From positions 1 through 64,000 of the forward strand of contig NZ_JACHHY010000019.1 in assembly GCF_014202905.1 (NCBI RefSeq): 64,000 nt of DNA, in the 5' to 3' direction. The number at the start of each line of letters is the position of its first letter. Positions within the stretch are counted from its first letter, which is position 1. Both the position numbers and the translations under genes were made by a program. Below the pieces are notes generated by a model that ran no database searches, was not told the DNA's origin, and was given only the letters and a program-made list of their open reading frames with translations. The DNA is from Chitinivorax tropicus (GTDB lineage Bacteria > Pseudomonadota > Gammaproteobacteria > Burkholderiales > SCOH01). Of the stretch, positions 18,913-28,169 are shown in pieces.

Positions 18913-20148
18913 ATGGTGCCGGCTATCATGCGTATATCGATCATCACAGTCGCCTGGATATCACTCATCGCCTTGTCCACACCACAGGCCCAAGCCACCG
19001 GCCTGGGCGCACTGCAGGTTCGTTCCTTCATGGGTGAGCGGCTCAATGCGGTCATTCCTTTCCGCAATCTGAGCCTGGCTGCGGAAAAAGATCTGGCCCA
19101 GTGCTTCAGTGTGGACCGCAGCGGAGCGAACGATAGCGGCTATTTGCCGGTTCATCCCAACCTTGTGGTGGAGGGCAATGCTGAACGTGGCCAGCTGCTG
19201 CTGTCCACCAGCCACGCCTTGACCGAGCCGGTGTCCGTTCTGCGCATCCGCTCCCATTGTGAGCAAGGTGGGGAATCCGTCCGCGAATATACTTTCTTCC
19301 TCGACCCGCCGCCCGCAGAGCAAAGCAGCCAGGAGGACGGCCAGGAGCCGATCCAACAGGTCTTCCTGCCTGTCATGCAGCTGCGGCCAGCCCGTGAAGA
19401 GGTGGCAACCCAGCCCGCCCCCCCGGCGGCCAGCCCCGCTCAGGAAGTGAAGCGAGGAGAAATATGGAAAGTGCGGAAAGGGGACTCCATTTTCCGCATC
19501 GCCAAACGATTCGAACCCGCTGACATCAACAAACAACGGCAGCTCGAAAAAGCCATTGTCTCGGCCAACCCCAAGCTATCCAACCCCAATCGGATACACA
19601 TTGGCGATGAGTTGCTCGTCCCGGACGTATTACCCCTTGCCACGCCTGTGCAATTGGCCAGCAGCACCAAACCCGCCAAGGCGCCCGATACGCTTCCTGA
19701 AGCCGGTAAAAGCAAACGGGTGGCCCTGGCGCAGAAACAAGACGATTACCAAGTCACGCTGACAAGCACACAGCTGGAAGCCACACCCGCCGCGCAAGTC
19801 AGCGCATCTGGCACCGGCAAGCCGACCGATCCGGATGACAAGACAGCTCAGCTGCTGGCCATGAGAGATAAAGTGGACGCACTGGAGGAAAAGATCTCCA
19901 TTCTGAACAAACAGCTGACTTTACAGAGCAGCCGTCACTCAAAGCTGACCGCCTCCCTCCATGCCGTCGCCAGCCCAGCCATCCCGACACCCCCTGCCGG
20001 TCTTCTCACCCGACCGCTTTCGTCAGCACCCGCCCTGGGTGACGACGCCCCACCCTACACCGCCCTGGCCATCGGCGCCGGCATGTTGATCGTGCTGATC
20101 TTTGGCGCAGGCTTGCTGAATCGACGTACCCGTCAAGCCAACGGGTAA
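18913..20148 (+). CDS. FimV/HubP-like LysM protein
   Basis: A 411-residue envelope protein resembling FimV, the polar landmark and type IV pilus assembly factor. A signal peptide (ISLIALSTPQAQA) is followed by the FimV N-terminal domain (GLGALQVRSFMGERLNAVIP), a proline-rich linker, a LysM-like domain (IWKVRKGDSIFRIAKRF, about residues 187-245), a coiled-coil stretch (LLAMRDKVDALEEKISILN) and a transmembrane helix near the C-terminus (ALAIGAGMLIVLIFGAGLL) with only a short tail. It is much shorter than Pseudomonas FimV and lacks the long cytoplasmic TPR region, so it may be an accessory paralogue. An alternative ATG at 18928 gives a cleaner signal peptide. Confidence 0.78.
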   Translation: MVPAIMRISIITVAWISLIALSTPQAQATGLGALQVRSFMGERLNAVIPFRNLSLAAEKDLAQCFSVDRSGANDSGYLPVHPNLVVEGNAERGQLLLSTSHALTEPVSVLRIRSHCEQGGESVREYTFFLDPPPAEQSSQEDGQEPIQQVFLPVMQLRPAREEVATQPAPPAASPAQEVKRGEIWKVRKGDSIFRIAKRFEPADINKQRQLEKAIVSANPKLSNPNRIHIGDELLVPDVLPLATPVQLASSTKPAKAPDTLPEAGKSKRVALAQKQDDYQVTLTSTQLEATPAAQVSASGTGKPTDPDDKTAQLLAMRDKVDALEEKISILNKQLTLQSSRHSKLTASLHAVASPAIPTPPAGLLTRPLSSAPALGDDAPPYTALAIGAGMLIVLIFGAGLLNRRTRQANG

Positions 20149-20151
20149 GCT

Positions 20152-20469
20152 CTATCGGCTTGCGTCTTCCGGTGGCAAGGCGTGGGGTGCTTTGTCGGAC
20201 CCATGGCGCAAAGCCAGGCGACCGATCAAGTGTGCGGAAACAGGTGCCGTCAGAAACAGAAAAGCGGTGATCAGCACTTCGTGCAGGTTGGCGGCGATTG
20301 GCCAGAAATACAGAATCGAGGCCATCAGCAGACAGGCAACACCAAGGGTGCTGGTTTTGGTGGGGGCATGCAGACGGGACAAGGTGTCCGGCAGGATCAC
20401 CAGCCCAAGCGAGCCGATCAATGTCAATACCGCACCCGCCAGAACGAGCAATGCAATCAGCCAATCCAT
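20152..20469 (-). CDS. Mrp/Pha monovalent cation/H+ antiporter subunit G
   Basis: A 105-residue membrane protein with three hydrophobic segments and the MnhG/PhaG landmarks GSLGLVILPDTLSRLHAPTK (about residues 18-37) and TAPVSAHLIGRLALRHG. Last gene of the six-gene antiporter operon, with its ATG directly at the end of the subunit F gene. It converges on the FimV-like gene with only three bases between stops. Confidence 0.92.
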   Translation of the reverse strand: MDWLIALLVLAGAVLTLIGSLGLVILPDTLSRLHAPTKTSTLGVACLLMASILYFWPIAANLHEVLITAFLFLTAPVSAHLIGRLALRHGSDKAPHALPPEDASR

Positions 20470-20739
20470 CTATTCCATCACTTTCCGACGTGCCAAGTAG
20501 TAGGCCAAGGCAACCGTACCGATGAAGCCCAGCAGAGCGATCAACACAGCGACCTCGAAATAGCTTTGGTCATCCCACACCATGCCCAATAACACGATCA
20601 ATGCAATTGCGTTGACATACAGTGTATCCAGCGACAGCACCCGGTCAGCTGGGGCTGGGCCACGCAATAGTCGCCAGACCGCCAGCAGCATGGCGATCAG
20701 CACCATGCCCAGGGCCAGCCACAATACCCAGGTCAACAT
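20470..20739 (-). CDS. Mrp/Pha cation/H+ antiporter subunit F
   Basis: An 89-residue membrane protein with three predicted helices. RLLRGPAPADRVLSLDTLYV (about residues 23-42) is the MrpF/PhaF signature, followed by FEVAVLIALLGFIGTVALAYY. It overlaps the subunit E gene by 7 bp. Confidence 0.92.
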   Translation of the reverse strand: MLTWVLWLALGMVLIAMLLAVWRLLRGPAPADRVLSLDTLYVNAIALIVLLGMVWDDQSYFEVAVLIALLGFIGTVALAYYLARRKVME

Positions 20740-21224
20740 CCGAAAATCTCCTTCAATGGCTGTTCATAGCGGGTTTTGATGTCGGTGATCACCGACAGGG
20801 GATCGGTGGTGTGCAACACATGCACGATCAGTCGCCTGCTGCCGGCATCGGCCTCCAGCGTCACGGTACCGGGCGTCAGGGTGATCATGGCGGACAACAC
20901 GACCGTGACAGTGGGGTCGTCTGTGTCCAGTGGGACATAGATCAGCTCCGGCCTGAGCGATCTGGCCTTGAACATCACCAGCCGGGCCACTTGCAGATTA
21001 GCAAGGAGGATATCACCAGCAAAGATCCAGGCCAGCTTGATCGCCAACAGCGGATGCCTGACGCGGGTGGTGCGGGGGGGGCGGAAGCGCGCCAGCAGCC
21101 AGGGCAGGCATAGCCCCAGCGCCAAGCCAAACACAACGTGCCCGACCGCCAGGCTGCCATTGAGCAGCAACCAGGTGGCCAACAGTACGGCGCTGAGCGG
21201 CAGATTGATGACATCACGGCGCAT
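20733..21224 (-). CDS. Mrp/Pha cation/H+ antiporter subunit E
   Basis: A 163-residue protein of the MnhE/PhaE family: two N-terminal helices (LPLSAVLLATWLLLNGSLAVG and the next hydrophobic segment) and a soluble C-terminal domain containing ITLTPGTVTLE, the usual family motif. AAGGAGG lies upstream of the ATG at 21224, fixing that start against the longer open frame. It overlaps subunit D by 11 bp. Confidence 0.92.
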   Translation of the reverse strand: MRRDVINLPLSAVLLATWLLLNGSLAVGHVVFGLALGLCLPWLLARFRPPRTTRVRHPLLAIKLAWIFAGDILLANLQVARLVMFKARSLRPELIYVPLDTDDPTVTVVLSAMITLTPGTVTLEADAGSRRLIVHVLHTTDPLSVITDIKTRYEQPLKEIFGC

Positions 21225-22734
21225 GAGGTACGCCTCCTTCCAGGCCCAGAGCCCGCCAGTAGAGGGCTGGTTGTTGCAGCTGATCCGCCGCACGCAGGCA
21301 GTAGTCTGCAATCGGCCCCGCGCCGAAGGATATCGCCACCAACAGTGCCAACAACATCACGATCGGCGACCATTCCGCCGCCACCTCGCGAGTGCCGAGA
21401 TGATGCAGGGTGTCGTCTGTCGTTTTCCAGAACAGGACACTCCCCGCCCGTGCCAGGCCGATGATGGACAACAGGCTGGCCATCAGGACGATACTGAAGA
21501 TCCACCCACGATATTCGGTGCCCACCGCAGCCAGCAGCCATGCTTTTGACAGGAAGCCGCCAAAGGGTGGCAGGCCCGCAGCCATGGTTGCCGCGACCAA
21601 GAACCCCAGACCAGCCAGGTTGGCGAAGGTCATGCGGGGCGCAGCCACCAAGCCATCTCCGACGCTGCCACGTGCCACCTGCAGCCAATCGGCCATCAGG
21701 TAGAATGTGGCGACAACCCAGGTGCTATGCGGCAGATAATACAACGCCGCAGCCAGCCCGTTCTGGTTATCCAGTGTCAGGCCAAGCATCAACATGCCGA
21801 CCGAGCTGACGACCAGCCCCCCTGTCAATGCCCGAAGGTTACGTCCGCCGACCACGGTCACTGCGCCCAGCATCAGGGTGAACAGGGCAAACGGCAGGAG
21901 CCAGGGCTGCAACAGATTCGCCAAGGGGCCCGCCTCTGGGCCGAACAGCAAGGTGTAGATGCGAAATACAGCGTAGACGCCCACCTTGGTCATGACGGCG
22001 AACAGAGCCGCCACCGGGCCGCTGGCTGATTCGTAGGTTCGGCCCAGCCACAGCTGCAACGGTGCCACAGCGGCCTTCAGCGCGAACACCACGAACAACA
22101 GCATGCCCGCCACGCGGATCAGCATCCAGCGGCTGTCATCAATGATGGCAATCCGGCGAGCCAGGTCAGCCATATTCAAGGTGCCGACCACGCCATAGAA
22201 CAGGCTGGCCGCAATCAGGAACAGCGCCGAGCCCAGCAGATTGACCGTGACATAGGCGAAACCCCGGCTCAGGCGCGGCTCGCCATCGCCATGCAGCAGC
22301 AGGCCATAGGATGCCGCCAACATGATCTCGAAGAACACAAATAGGTTGAACAGGTCGCCGGTCAGGAAAGCGCCGTTCAGCCCCATCATCTGCAGCAGCC
22401 ACAGGCTATGGAAATGCCGCCCACGCGCATCCCAGTTACGCACCCAGGCATAGACATAACACAGCACCGACAGCAGGGATGTGGTCAGCAGCAGCATGGC
22501 TGTCAGCCGATCCAGCACCAGCGCGATTCCAAATGGAGCAGGCCAGCTGCCAGCCATATAGGCCCAGATCATGTCGGTCTCGGCCCACCACACCAGCACC
22601 ACGGCCAAGCCCGCCAGCAGGGCATTGCCGGCCAATACGAGCAGGCGCCGCAGCCAGATGCGATCCCCAGCCAGCACACAACAACAGGCCATTACCAGCG
22701 GCAGCAGGATGGGCAGAATCAATACATGCTGCAT
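21214..22734 (-). CDS. Mrp/Pha cation/H+ antiporter subunit D (NuoN/NuoM-like)
   Basis: A 506-residue multi-helix membrane protein homologous to the proton-pumping antiporter-like subunits of complex I. FFEIMLAASYGLLLHGDGEP carries the conserved membrane Glu, and FALKAAVAPLQLWLGRTY the conserved Lys region. The ATG overlaps the subunit C stop in TGATG. Together with subunit A it is expected to form the ion-translocating core. Confidence 0.94.
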   Translation of the reverse strand: MQHVLILPILLPLVMACCCVLAGDRIWLRRLLVLAGNALLAGLAVVLVWWAETDMIWAYMAGSWPAPFGIALVLDRLTAMLLLTTSLLSVLCYVYAWVRNWDARGRHFHSLWLLQMMGLNGAFLTGDLFNLFVFFEIMLAASYGLLLHGDGEPRLSRGFAYVTVNLLGSALFLIAASLFYGVVGTLNMADLARRIAIIDDSRWMLIRVAGMLLFVVFALKAAVAPLQLWLGRTYESASGPVAALFAVMTKVGVYAVFRIYTLLFGPEAGPLANLLQPWLLPFALFTLMLGAVTVVGGRNLRALTGGLVVSSVGMLMLGLTLDNQNGLAAALYYLPHSTWVVATFYLMADWLQVARGSVGDGLVAAPRMTFANLAGLGFLVAATMAAGLPPFGGFLSKAWLLAAVGTEYRGWIFSIVLMASLLSIIGLARAGSVLFWKTTDDTLHHLGTREVAAEWSPIVMLLALLVAISFGAGPIADYCLRAADQLQQPALYWRALGLEGGVPHAP

Positions 22735-23063
22735 CAAAGGCCCCCTTCGTCATCGACCCGGTCGTGGCGACGGGCAAATCGATTGCGGACGGCCAAGGCC
22801 AGCAACAAGGCCGTCATGGCAAACCCGATCACGATGGCGGTCAAGACCAATGCTGGTGGCAAAGGATCGGCGTAATGGGTGACCCCGTCGCGGATCAAAG
22901 GCGGCGAGCCGGCCCGCAAGCGCCCCATGCCGAAAATGAACAAATTCACTGCGTAAGACAATAAGGTCAGCCCCAACACCACATCAAAGCTGCGTGGCCG
23001 CAGGCTGAGATACAGCCCCGTTGCGGTCAGCACACCGACGACAACTGCAAAAAGCCATTCCAT
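22734..23063 (-). CDS. Mrp/Pha cation/H+ antiporter subunit C (NuoK-like)
   Basis: A 109-residue protein with three transmembrane helices and NuoK-like features: GLYLSLRPRSFDVVLGLTLL, then FIFGMGRL and the DPLPPALVLTAIVIGFAMTA block typical of MnhC/PhaC. Its start overlaps the A/B gene stop, and it overlaps subunit D. Confidence 0.94.
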   Translation of the reverse strand: MEWLFAVVVGVLTATGLYLSLRPRSFDVVLGLTLLSYAVNLFIFGMGRLRAGSPPLIRDGVTHYADPLPPALVLTAIVIGFAMTALLLALAVRNRFARRHDRVDDEGGL

Positions 23064-25813
23064 CAGTGTTGCTCCTCCAGCGGGTCCTGCGTTGCCGCCA
23101 AGCGGGTCAGCATGATCATCGTCGCCCCCACCACTACCATATACACCCCCAGGTCAAACAAAGCCGCGCTGGCCCACTCGAACTCACCCAGCCAGCCCAA
23201 TGCAAGGTGGCCATGGCCGCTGGTCAGAAAATTCTTGTCGAACAGCCAGCTGCCCGCGCCTGTGGCCACCGCCACCAGCAGGCCCGAGGCCGCCAGACGG
23301 CGACCGCGCACCGGCATATGCCGTGCCGCCCACCCACTGCCATAGGCCATGTGCTGGGTGGCCAGGCCAGCAGCCGTCACCAGCCCGGCAACAAAGCCCC
23401 CGCCCGGCGCCTGATGTCCACGCAGGTAGAGATAGGCCGATAACAACAGGGCAAACGGCAACATCACCTTGGCCAAAGTAGCCAGCAGCAGCGAATCCGG
23501 CTCCGTCGGCTTGGGCACGGCTGCATAGTCATCCATCAACTTGACCATGATCAGGCTGGTGATGGCCAGCACCGTGATCTCCCCCAGCGTGTCAAAGCCA
23601 CGGAAATCCACCAGGATGACGTTCACCACATTGGCCCCGCCCCCCAAGGGCAAGGCGTGCTCCAGATAGAAGCCGGACAAGGAGTCCTGGGGGGATTGCA
23701 GCACGCTGAGCAGGATCAGGAACACCCCAAAGCCCGCCGCCAACGACAGCACGGCATCCCGCCACCGAGGCCAGTTCGGCTCGCGAGCACTATCAGTCGG
23801 GCTGGGCAGCCAACGCAAGGCCAGCAACAGCAGCACGGTGCTGGCCACCTCAACCGCCAATTGGGTCAAAGCCAGATCCGGCGACGAGAACTGGATGAAG
23901 CTCAGCACCACCATCAAGCCCACCACAGCCATGGCCAACATGGCTTTCAGGCGCTGATCACGCCACCAGACGGTGGCCATGGCCGCTACGATGGTGAGGG
24001 CAGACATCAGTATCAGGCCGGGATCATCCGGCAGATGGGCGACTGGCAACTGATGAGGCGTGTCGAATGCCAGCCAGGGCCACAACCCAGCCAGCACCGT
24101 CATCAAAATGATCCAACGCAACAGCGGGCGTAGGCGTTCATCGTTACTCCGCAGGGCGATCCACCGCCCGTGCTTGATCAGGCTATCCATGATCGTGGCA
24201 AATGCACGGCTGCCCAGGTGAACGGGCACCATCCGATCAACCCAGCCCAGCAGGTGCATCCAGCGATACATCAGCAAACCCGCCACCAGGGCTGCCATGC
24301 TCATCAGCAAGGGCGTGTTCCAGCCATGCCATATCGCCAGCTGGAAACCAGGCACCGCGTCACCCAGCACACTCGGCAAAGCCAGACGCAGCAGAGGATC
24401 AACAGTGTACTGGGGCAGCACCCCCACCGCCACACACAGCAATACCAGCAATTCGACGGGAATCCGCATCCAGCGTGGCGGCTCATGAGGCTGGCGTGGC
24501 AGCTCTCCTTGCGGCCTGGCAAAAAAAACCAGGTGAACGAACCGCGCTGAATACGCCACACTCAAGGCCGTGGCCACCCAGGCCAGGGCAGGCAACAGCC
24601 AGGACGTTCCCAACGGCTGGGCTGCCAAAGCCTCTGCGTAGAACATCTCCTTGCTCAGAAAGCCATTCAGCAGCGGCACTCCGGCCATCGCAGCAGCAGC
24701 CACCGTTCCTAGCATGCTGGTGATTGGCATGGCCCGCCATAGGCCTCGCAGCTGGCGTAAATCACGGGTACCGGTTTCGTGATCGATGATGCCCGCCGTC
24801 ATGAACAGCCCTGCTTTGAAGGTGGCATGATTGATGATGTGAAACACCGCAGCCACTGCCGCCGTTGGGGTATTCAGCCCGAACAGCAGGGTGATCAGCC
24901 CGAGGTGGCTGATGGTGGAATACGCCAACAAGCTTTTGAGGTCATCGCGATACAACGCGAAATAAGCCCCCCCCAACAAAGTGACCAACCCCACCGGTGC
25001 CACCATCGAAAACCACCAATCATTCCCACCCAGCACCGGGTAGAGGCGAGCCAGCAAGAACACACCAGCCTTGACCATGGTTGCGGAATGCAGATAGGCC
25101 GAGACTGGCGTGGGGGCGGCCATTGCCTGCGGCAGCCAGAAATGGAACGGAAACTGTGCCGATTTGGTAAATGCGCCCAGCAACACCAGGCCCATCGCAA
25201 ACGGAAACCACGGATCGGCCTGGAGCTGCTGGCGCGCTGCGATCAGCGCGCTGACATCGTAGCTGCCCGCCATCTCGCCCAGCAGCACAAAGCCCCCCAA
25301 CATCGCCAAGCCACCCGCGCCGGTGATGGTCAGCGCCATGCGTGCGCCGATCCGCGCCTGTCGCCCTTCATGCCAGAACCCGATCAGCAGAAACGAGCTG
25401 AGGCTGGTCAATTCCCAGAACACCAACAGCAGCAGCAAATTGTCCGACCACACGATGCCCAGCATCGCCCCCATGAACAACATCAGCAAGCCATAGAAAC
25501 GAGGCAAGGAATCCACGCGACTCAGGTAATAGCGGGCATAGATGACCACCAGCAGCCCTATGCCCGTGATCAACAAGCCGAATAGATAACCCAAGCCATC
25601 CAGCGACAAAGAAAACCGCAACCCGAGTGCGGGCAGCCAGCGATGGCTGAAGCTGAAATCCAACCCCGGCCAAGGTGCATGCCAGGCCAGCCAAGCCAAC
25701 AAGCCGCCCGCTGTCGCACCTGCCAGCCAGGGGGCGGTGCGGGCCTGCCACTGGCCTAACAGTGGGATCAAAATGGCTGCCAGAAAAGGCAGGAAAAGCA
25801 TCAATGCAAGCAT
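23063..25813 (-). CDS. Mrp/Pha cation/H+ antiporter, fused subunit A/B
   Basis: A 916-residue membrane protein, first gene of the antiporter operon. Residues up to about 700 are the NuoL-like A subunit (DNLLLLLVFWELTSLSSFLL with the conserved Glu, then GAFTKSAQFPFHFWLPQAM and HIINHATFKAGLF). The C-terminal about 200 residues correspond to the B subunit (VDFRGFDTLGEITVLAITSL; LRGHQAPGGGFVAGLVTA). The A/B fusion marks group-2 (PhaAB-type) complexes, which exchange Na+ or K+ for H+ across the inner membrane for pH homeostasis and salt tolerance. The ion preference is not readable. Confidence 0.95.
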   Translation of the reverse strand: MLALMLFLPFLAAILIPLLGQWQARTAPWLAGATAGGLLAWLAWHAPWPGLDFSFSHRWLPALGLRFSLSLDGLGYLFGLLITGIGLLVVIYARYYLSRVDSLPRFYGLLMLFMGAMLGIVWSDNLLLLLVFWELTSLSSFLLIGFWHEGRQARIGARMALTITGAGGLAMLGGFVLLGEMAGSYDVSALIAARQQLQADPWFPFAMGLVLLGAFTKSAQFPFHFWLPQAMAAPTPVSAYLHSATMVKAGVFLLARLYPVLGGNDWWFSMVAPVGLVTLLGGAYFALYRDDLKSLLAYSTISHLGLITLLFGLNTPTAAVAAVFHIINHATFKAGLFMTAGIIDHETGTRDLRQLRGLWRAMPITSMLGTVAAAAMAGVPLLNGFLSKEMFYAEALAAQPLGTSWLLPALAWVATALSVAYSARFVHLVFFARPQGELPRQPHEPPRWMRIPVELLVLLCVAVGVLPQYTVDPLLRLALPSVLGDAVPGFQLAIWHGWNTPLLMSMAALVAGLLMYRWMHLLGWVDRMVPVHLGSRAFATIMDSLIKHGRWIALRSNDERLRPLLRWIILMTVLAGLWPWLAFDTPHQLPVAHLPDDPGLILMSALTIVAAMATVWWRDQRLKAMLAMAVVGLMVVLSFIQFSSPDLALTQLAVEVASTVLLLLALRWLPSPTDSAREPNWPRWRDAVLSLAAGFGVFLILLSVLQSPQDSLSGFYLEHALPLGGGANVVNVILVDFRGFDTLGEITVLAITSLIMVKLMDDYAAVPKPTEPDSLLLATLAKVMLPFALLLSAYLYLRGHQAPGGGFVAGLVTAAGLATQHMAYGSGWAARHMPVRGRRLAASGLLVAVATGAGSWLFDKNFLTSGHGHLALGWLGEFEWASAALFDLGVYMVVVGATMIMLTRLAATQDPLEEQH

Positions 25814-25917
25814 GTGTTCCGTTCAAAGTGAAGGTGGCACCGGTCAAGCAGCCGACTCTAGCTCAATTTGTCATGGCGGCGAGTCGGGTCGGGCCGTGAA
25901 ATCAAGGCAGCAACTCT

Positions 25918-26703
25918 TTAAGGGTGATACGTCCAATGCTGGTGTTCGAGTGCCGGCAACACCGAGCAGGCATTTCGACAGGTCTGTCGTGCCAGGTCGG
26001 CTACCGATACCCCACGCAAGCGGGCCAACTCATCCGCGATCCGTGGCAGATGGGCTGGCTCATTCCGTTGTTGGTAAGCCCACGCAGGCGAAATATCCGG
26101 CGCATCGGTTTCCAGCACGATGGCGGTCTCGGGCAGATGCGCGGCCAGATCACGGATGCGCAAGGCCCGTTCGAAAGTCATGGCGCCGCCGAAACCCAAT
26201 TTGAATCCAAGCTGCATGAACATCTCAGCTTGCTGCCAGCTGCCATTGAAGGCGTGGGCGATACCGCCCCGCACACCGATCCTGCGTAAATGCTTCAAAA
26301 CCAGATCCTGGCTCTTACGAATATGCAGTAACACAGGCAGATCAAAATCACGGGCGATTTTCAGCTGCTCCACAAAAAAATGGGTCTGGCGCGCCATGTC
26401 CAGCCCCGGCACAAATCCATCCAGCCCGATCTCGCCAATGGCCGACGGCCTGTGGGCCGCCACCCAGTCGCGCAACAGCGCCAGATCGTGCTCCTGATGC
26501 TGATCGATATAGATTGGATGCAGGCCGAACGCCACTACACAGCCATGGCGTCGCGCCATGTCCAGGGTCGATTCAAAATTGAAACGCGCTACCGCAGGCA
26601 CCACCACCGCAGTCACGCCCGCAGCCTGCGCCCGCGCCACAACCTGTTCGCGATCTCCATCAAACTCCGGTGCATCCAGATGGCAGTGCGTATCGACCAG
26701 CAT
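25918..26703 (-). CDS. TatD family metal-dependent hydrolase (DNase)
   Basis: A 261-residue TIM-barrel metallohydrolase. The first metal motif is VDTHCHLDAPEFD at the N-terminus; further ligands lie in AIGEIGLDGF, LPVLLHIRKSQD, GIAHAFNGSW and VLETDAPD. TatD-type enzymes are 3'-5' exonucleases or related hydrolases. A TTG two codons upstream (26709) is not needed. It stands alone between the antiporter operon and the DUF2147 gene. Confidence 0.93.
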   Translation of the reverse strand: MLVDTHCHLDAPEFDGDREQVVARAQAAGVTAVVVPAVARFNFESTLDMARRHGCVVAFGLHPIYIDQHQEHDLALLRDWVAAHRPSAIGEIGLDGFVPGLDMARQTHFFVEQLKIARDFDLPVLLHIRKSQDLVLKHLRRIGVRGGIAHAFNGSWQQAEMFMQLGFKLGFGGAMTFERALRIRDLAAHLPETAIVLETDAPDISPAWAYQQRNEPAHLPRIADELARLRGVSVADLARQTCRNACSVLPALEHQHWTYHP

Positions 26704-27022
26704 GTCCAACCTATGTTCCTCAATTCATCCAAGCGCCACGCATCCGCCACGCCAGATCCACCCGCCGCCACCCACACGGGCTCGGCACACGAGGCGGCAT
26801 CAGTCTGATTCTAACGGCTTATGTACAGCGCAGCTAACATATCCGCCCACCAACATAGCACCCTGGCATAACCAGTCCATTCAAACGAGCATTTGCTCTA
26901 TTATCCTTGACGAGCATGGATACCGCACCCTAACATCATCGCCCAGATATATCCGATTGCCGCAAACCCGTATTCTCAATCACCACGATCACCGTTACAG
27001 ACTCTTCAAGGAGTACCGCACC
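26704..27022. other. Divergent intergenic region between tatD and the DUF2147 gene
   Basis: This 319-bp stretch should contain both promoters. A possible plus-strand sigma-70 promoter is TTGACG at 26907-26912 and TAACAT at 26931-26936 (18-bp spacer), which would give a leader of about 80 nt. No gene or other structure is seen. Confidence 0.35.
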
Positions 27023-27463
27023 ATGCTGAAAACTCTGCCCATCCTCGCCCTGACCGTGCTGAGTGGCGTGGCCCTGGCTGCCAGTGACTCGCCCGTCGGT
27101 AAATGGAAAACCATCGATGACAAGACCGGCAAACCCAAAGGCGTTGTCGAGATCACGGAGCAGAATGGTGTGCTGACGGGTCGCATCGTCGGTAACTTTC
27201 CCAAACCGGGCGAGCCGGAAAACCCAGTATGCGATAAATGCGAGGGAGACCGGAAAGGCAAGCCCATCATCGGCTTGGTGTTTCTGGAGGGCCTGAAGAA
27301 AAATGGCAATGAATACACCGATGGCAAGATTCTCGACCCTGAGAATGGCAACATCTATAGCTCCAAGCTGAAGGTGATCGAAGGCGGTAAAAAACTGGAA
27401 GTCCGTGGTTTCATCGGCATCTCGCTGATTGGCCGCAGTCAGACCTGGGTACGCGAGGAGTGA
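27023..27463 (+). CDS. DUF2147 family exported protein
   Basis: A 146-residue protein with a signal peptide (PILALTVLSGVALAA, cleavage about residue 20) and the compact DUF2147 domain: SPVGKWKTIDDKTGKPKGVV at the start and RGFIGISLIGRSQTWVRE at the end. NPVCDKCEGD adds a CxxC pair in the middle. Function unknown; some homologues are associated with envelope or phasin-like roles. AAGGAG at 27008-27013 fixes the ATG at 27023; the longer open frame upstream is not coding. Confidence 0.9.
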   Translation: MLKTLPILALTVLSGVALAASDSPVGKWKTIDDKTGKPKGVVEITEQNGVLTGRIVGNFPKPGEPENPVCDKCEGDRKGKPIIGLVFLEGLKKNGNEYTDGKILDPENGNIYSSKLKVIEGGKKLEVRGFIGISLIGRSQTWVREE

Positions 27464-27576
27464 GTCACCACGCCGATCACCCTCGCTGTTGACATGCAGC
27501 TGGCATCCCTGCCGACTTGCCTTGCCGACAGCCCAGGGTTATCTTCGCGGCTTTGGTATTCTGCAGGAGACAAGGG

Positions 27577-28110
27577 ATGGCGCTGCTGAAAAAAATGCTG
27601 TTGATCCTGATCGGCTTGATCGTACTGATTTTGTTGGGTGGCTTGTTGATTCCGAGCCAGTATCATGTCAAACGGAGCGTCGAGATCCATGCATCAGCTG
27701 AGCGGATCTTCCCGCTCGTGAATGCCCCGAAGGAATGGAAGCGCTGGACGATATGGAATCAACGTGATCCGGCCATGAGTATCCGTTACACCGGGCCTGA
27801 GCAAGGCGCAGGGGCCAGCTGGTCATGGGTCAGCCGCACCGAGGGCAATGGCCAGATGACCTTTACTGCATCCGAGCCGCCAAAGAAACTGACTTATTCG
27901 CTGTCATTTCCTGATTTCGGCAGCAGCAGCACCGGCACGTTGACACTGACCCCCAATGGCGATACCACCACCGTCACCTGGACCAACGATGGCGATATCG
28001 GTAACAACCCCTTGATGCGTTACTTTGCGTTAGCAATGGATAAGCTGGTGGGCCCGGATTTCGAACAAGGCCTGCAAAACCTCAAAAAGCTGTCCGAATC
28101 CAACCCCTGA
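27577..28110 (+). CDS. SRPBCC family protein with N-terminal membrane anchor
   Basis: A 177-residue protein. Residues about 4-25 (KKMLLILIGLIVLILLGGLL) form an uncleaved hydrophobic anchor, followed by a START/polyketide-cyclase-like SRPBCC fold (YHVKRSVEIHASAERIFPLV; EWKRWTIWN; later TTTVTWTNDGDIG). Such domains bind hydrophobic ligands; none can be named. CAGGAGA lies ahead of the ATG at 27577. It follows the DUF2147 gene by 113 bp. Confidence 0.85.
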   Translation: MALLKKMLLILIGLIVLILLGGLLIPSQYHVKRSVEIHASAERIFPLVNAPKEWKRWTIWNQRDPAMSIRYTGPEQGAGASWSWVSRTEGNGQMTFTASEPPKKLTYSLSFPDFGSSSTGTLTLTPNGDTTTVTWTNDGDIGNNPLMRYFALAMDKLVGPDFEQGLQNLKKLSESNP

Positions 28111-28169
28111 GTGCAGTTGGGCCACATCCGCGGACTAAATAGATGGTGTGCCACCTTGCGGTGGGGGGC

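Noticed and set aside
24170-25585. Long plus-strand frames inside the antiporter A/B gene
   Set aside because: Gln/His/Arg-rich antisense shadows of a hydrophobic membrane-protein gene.
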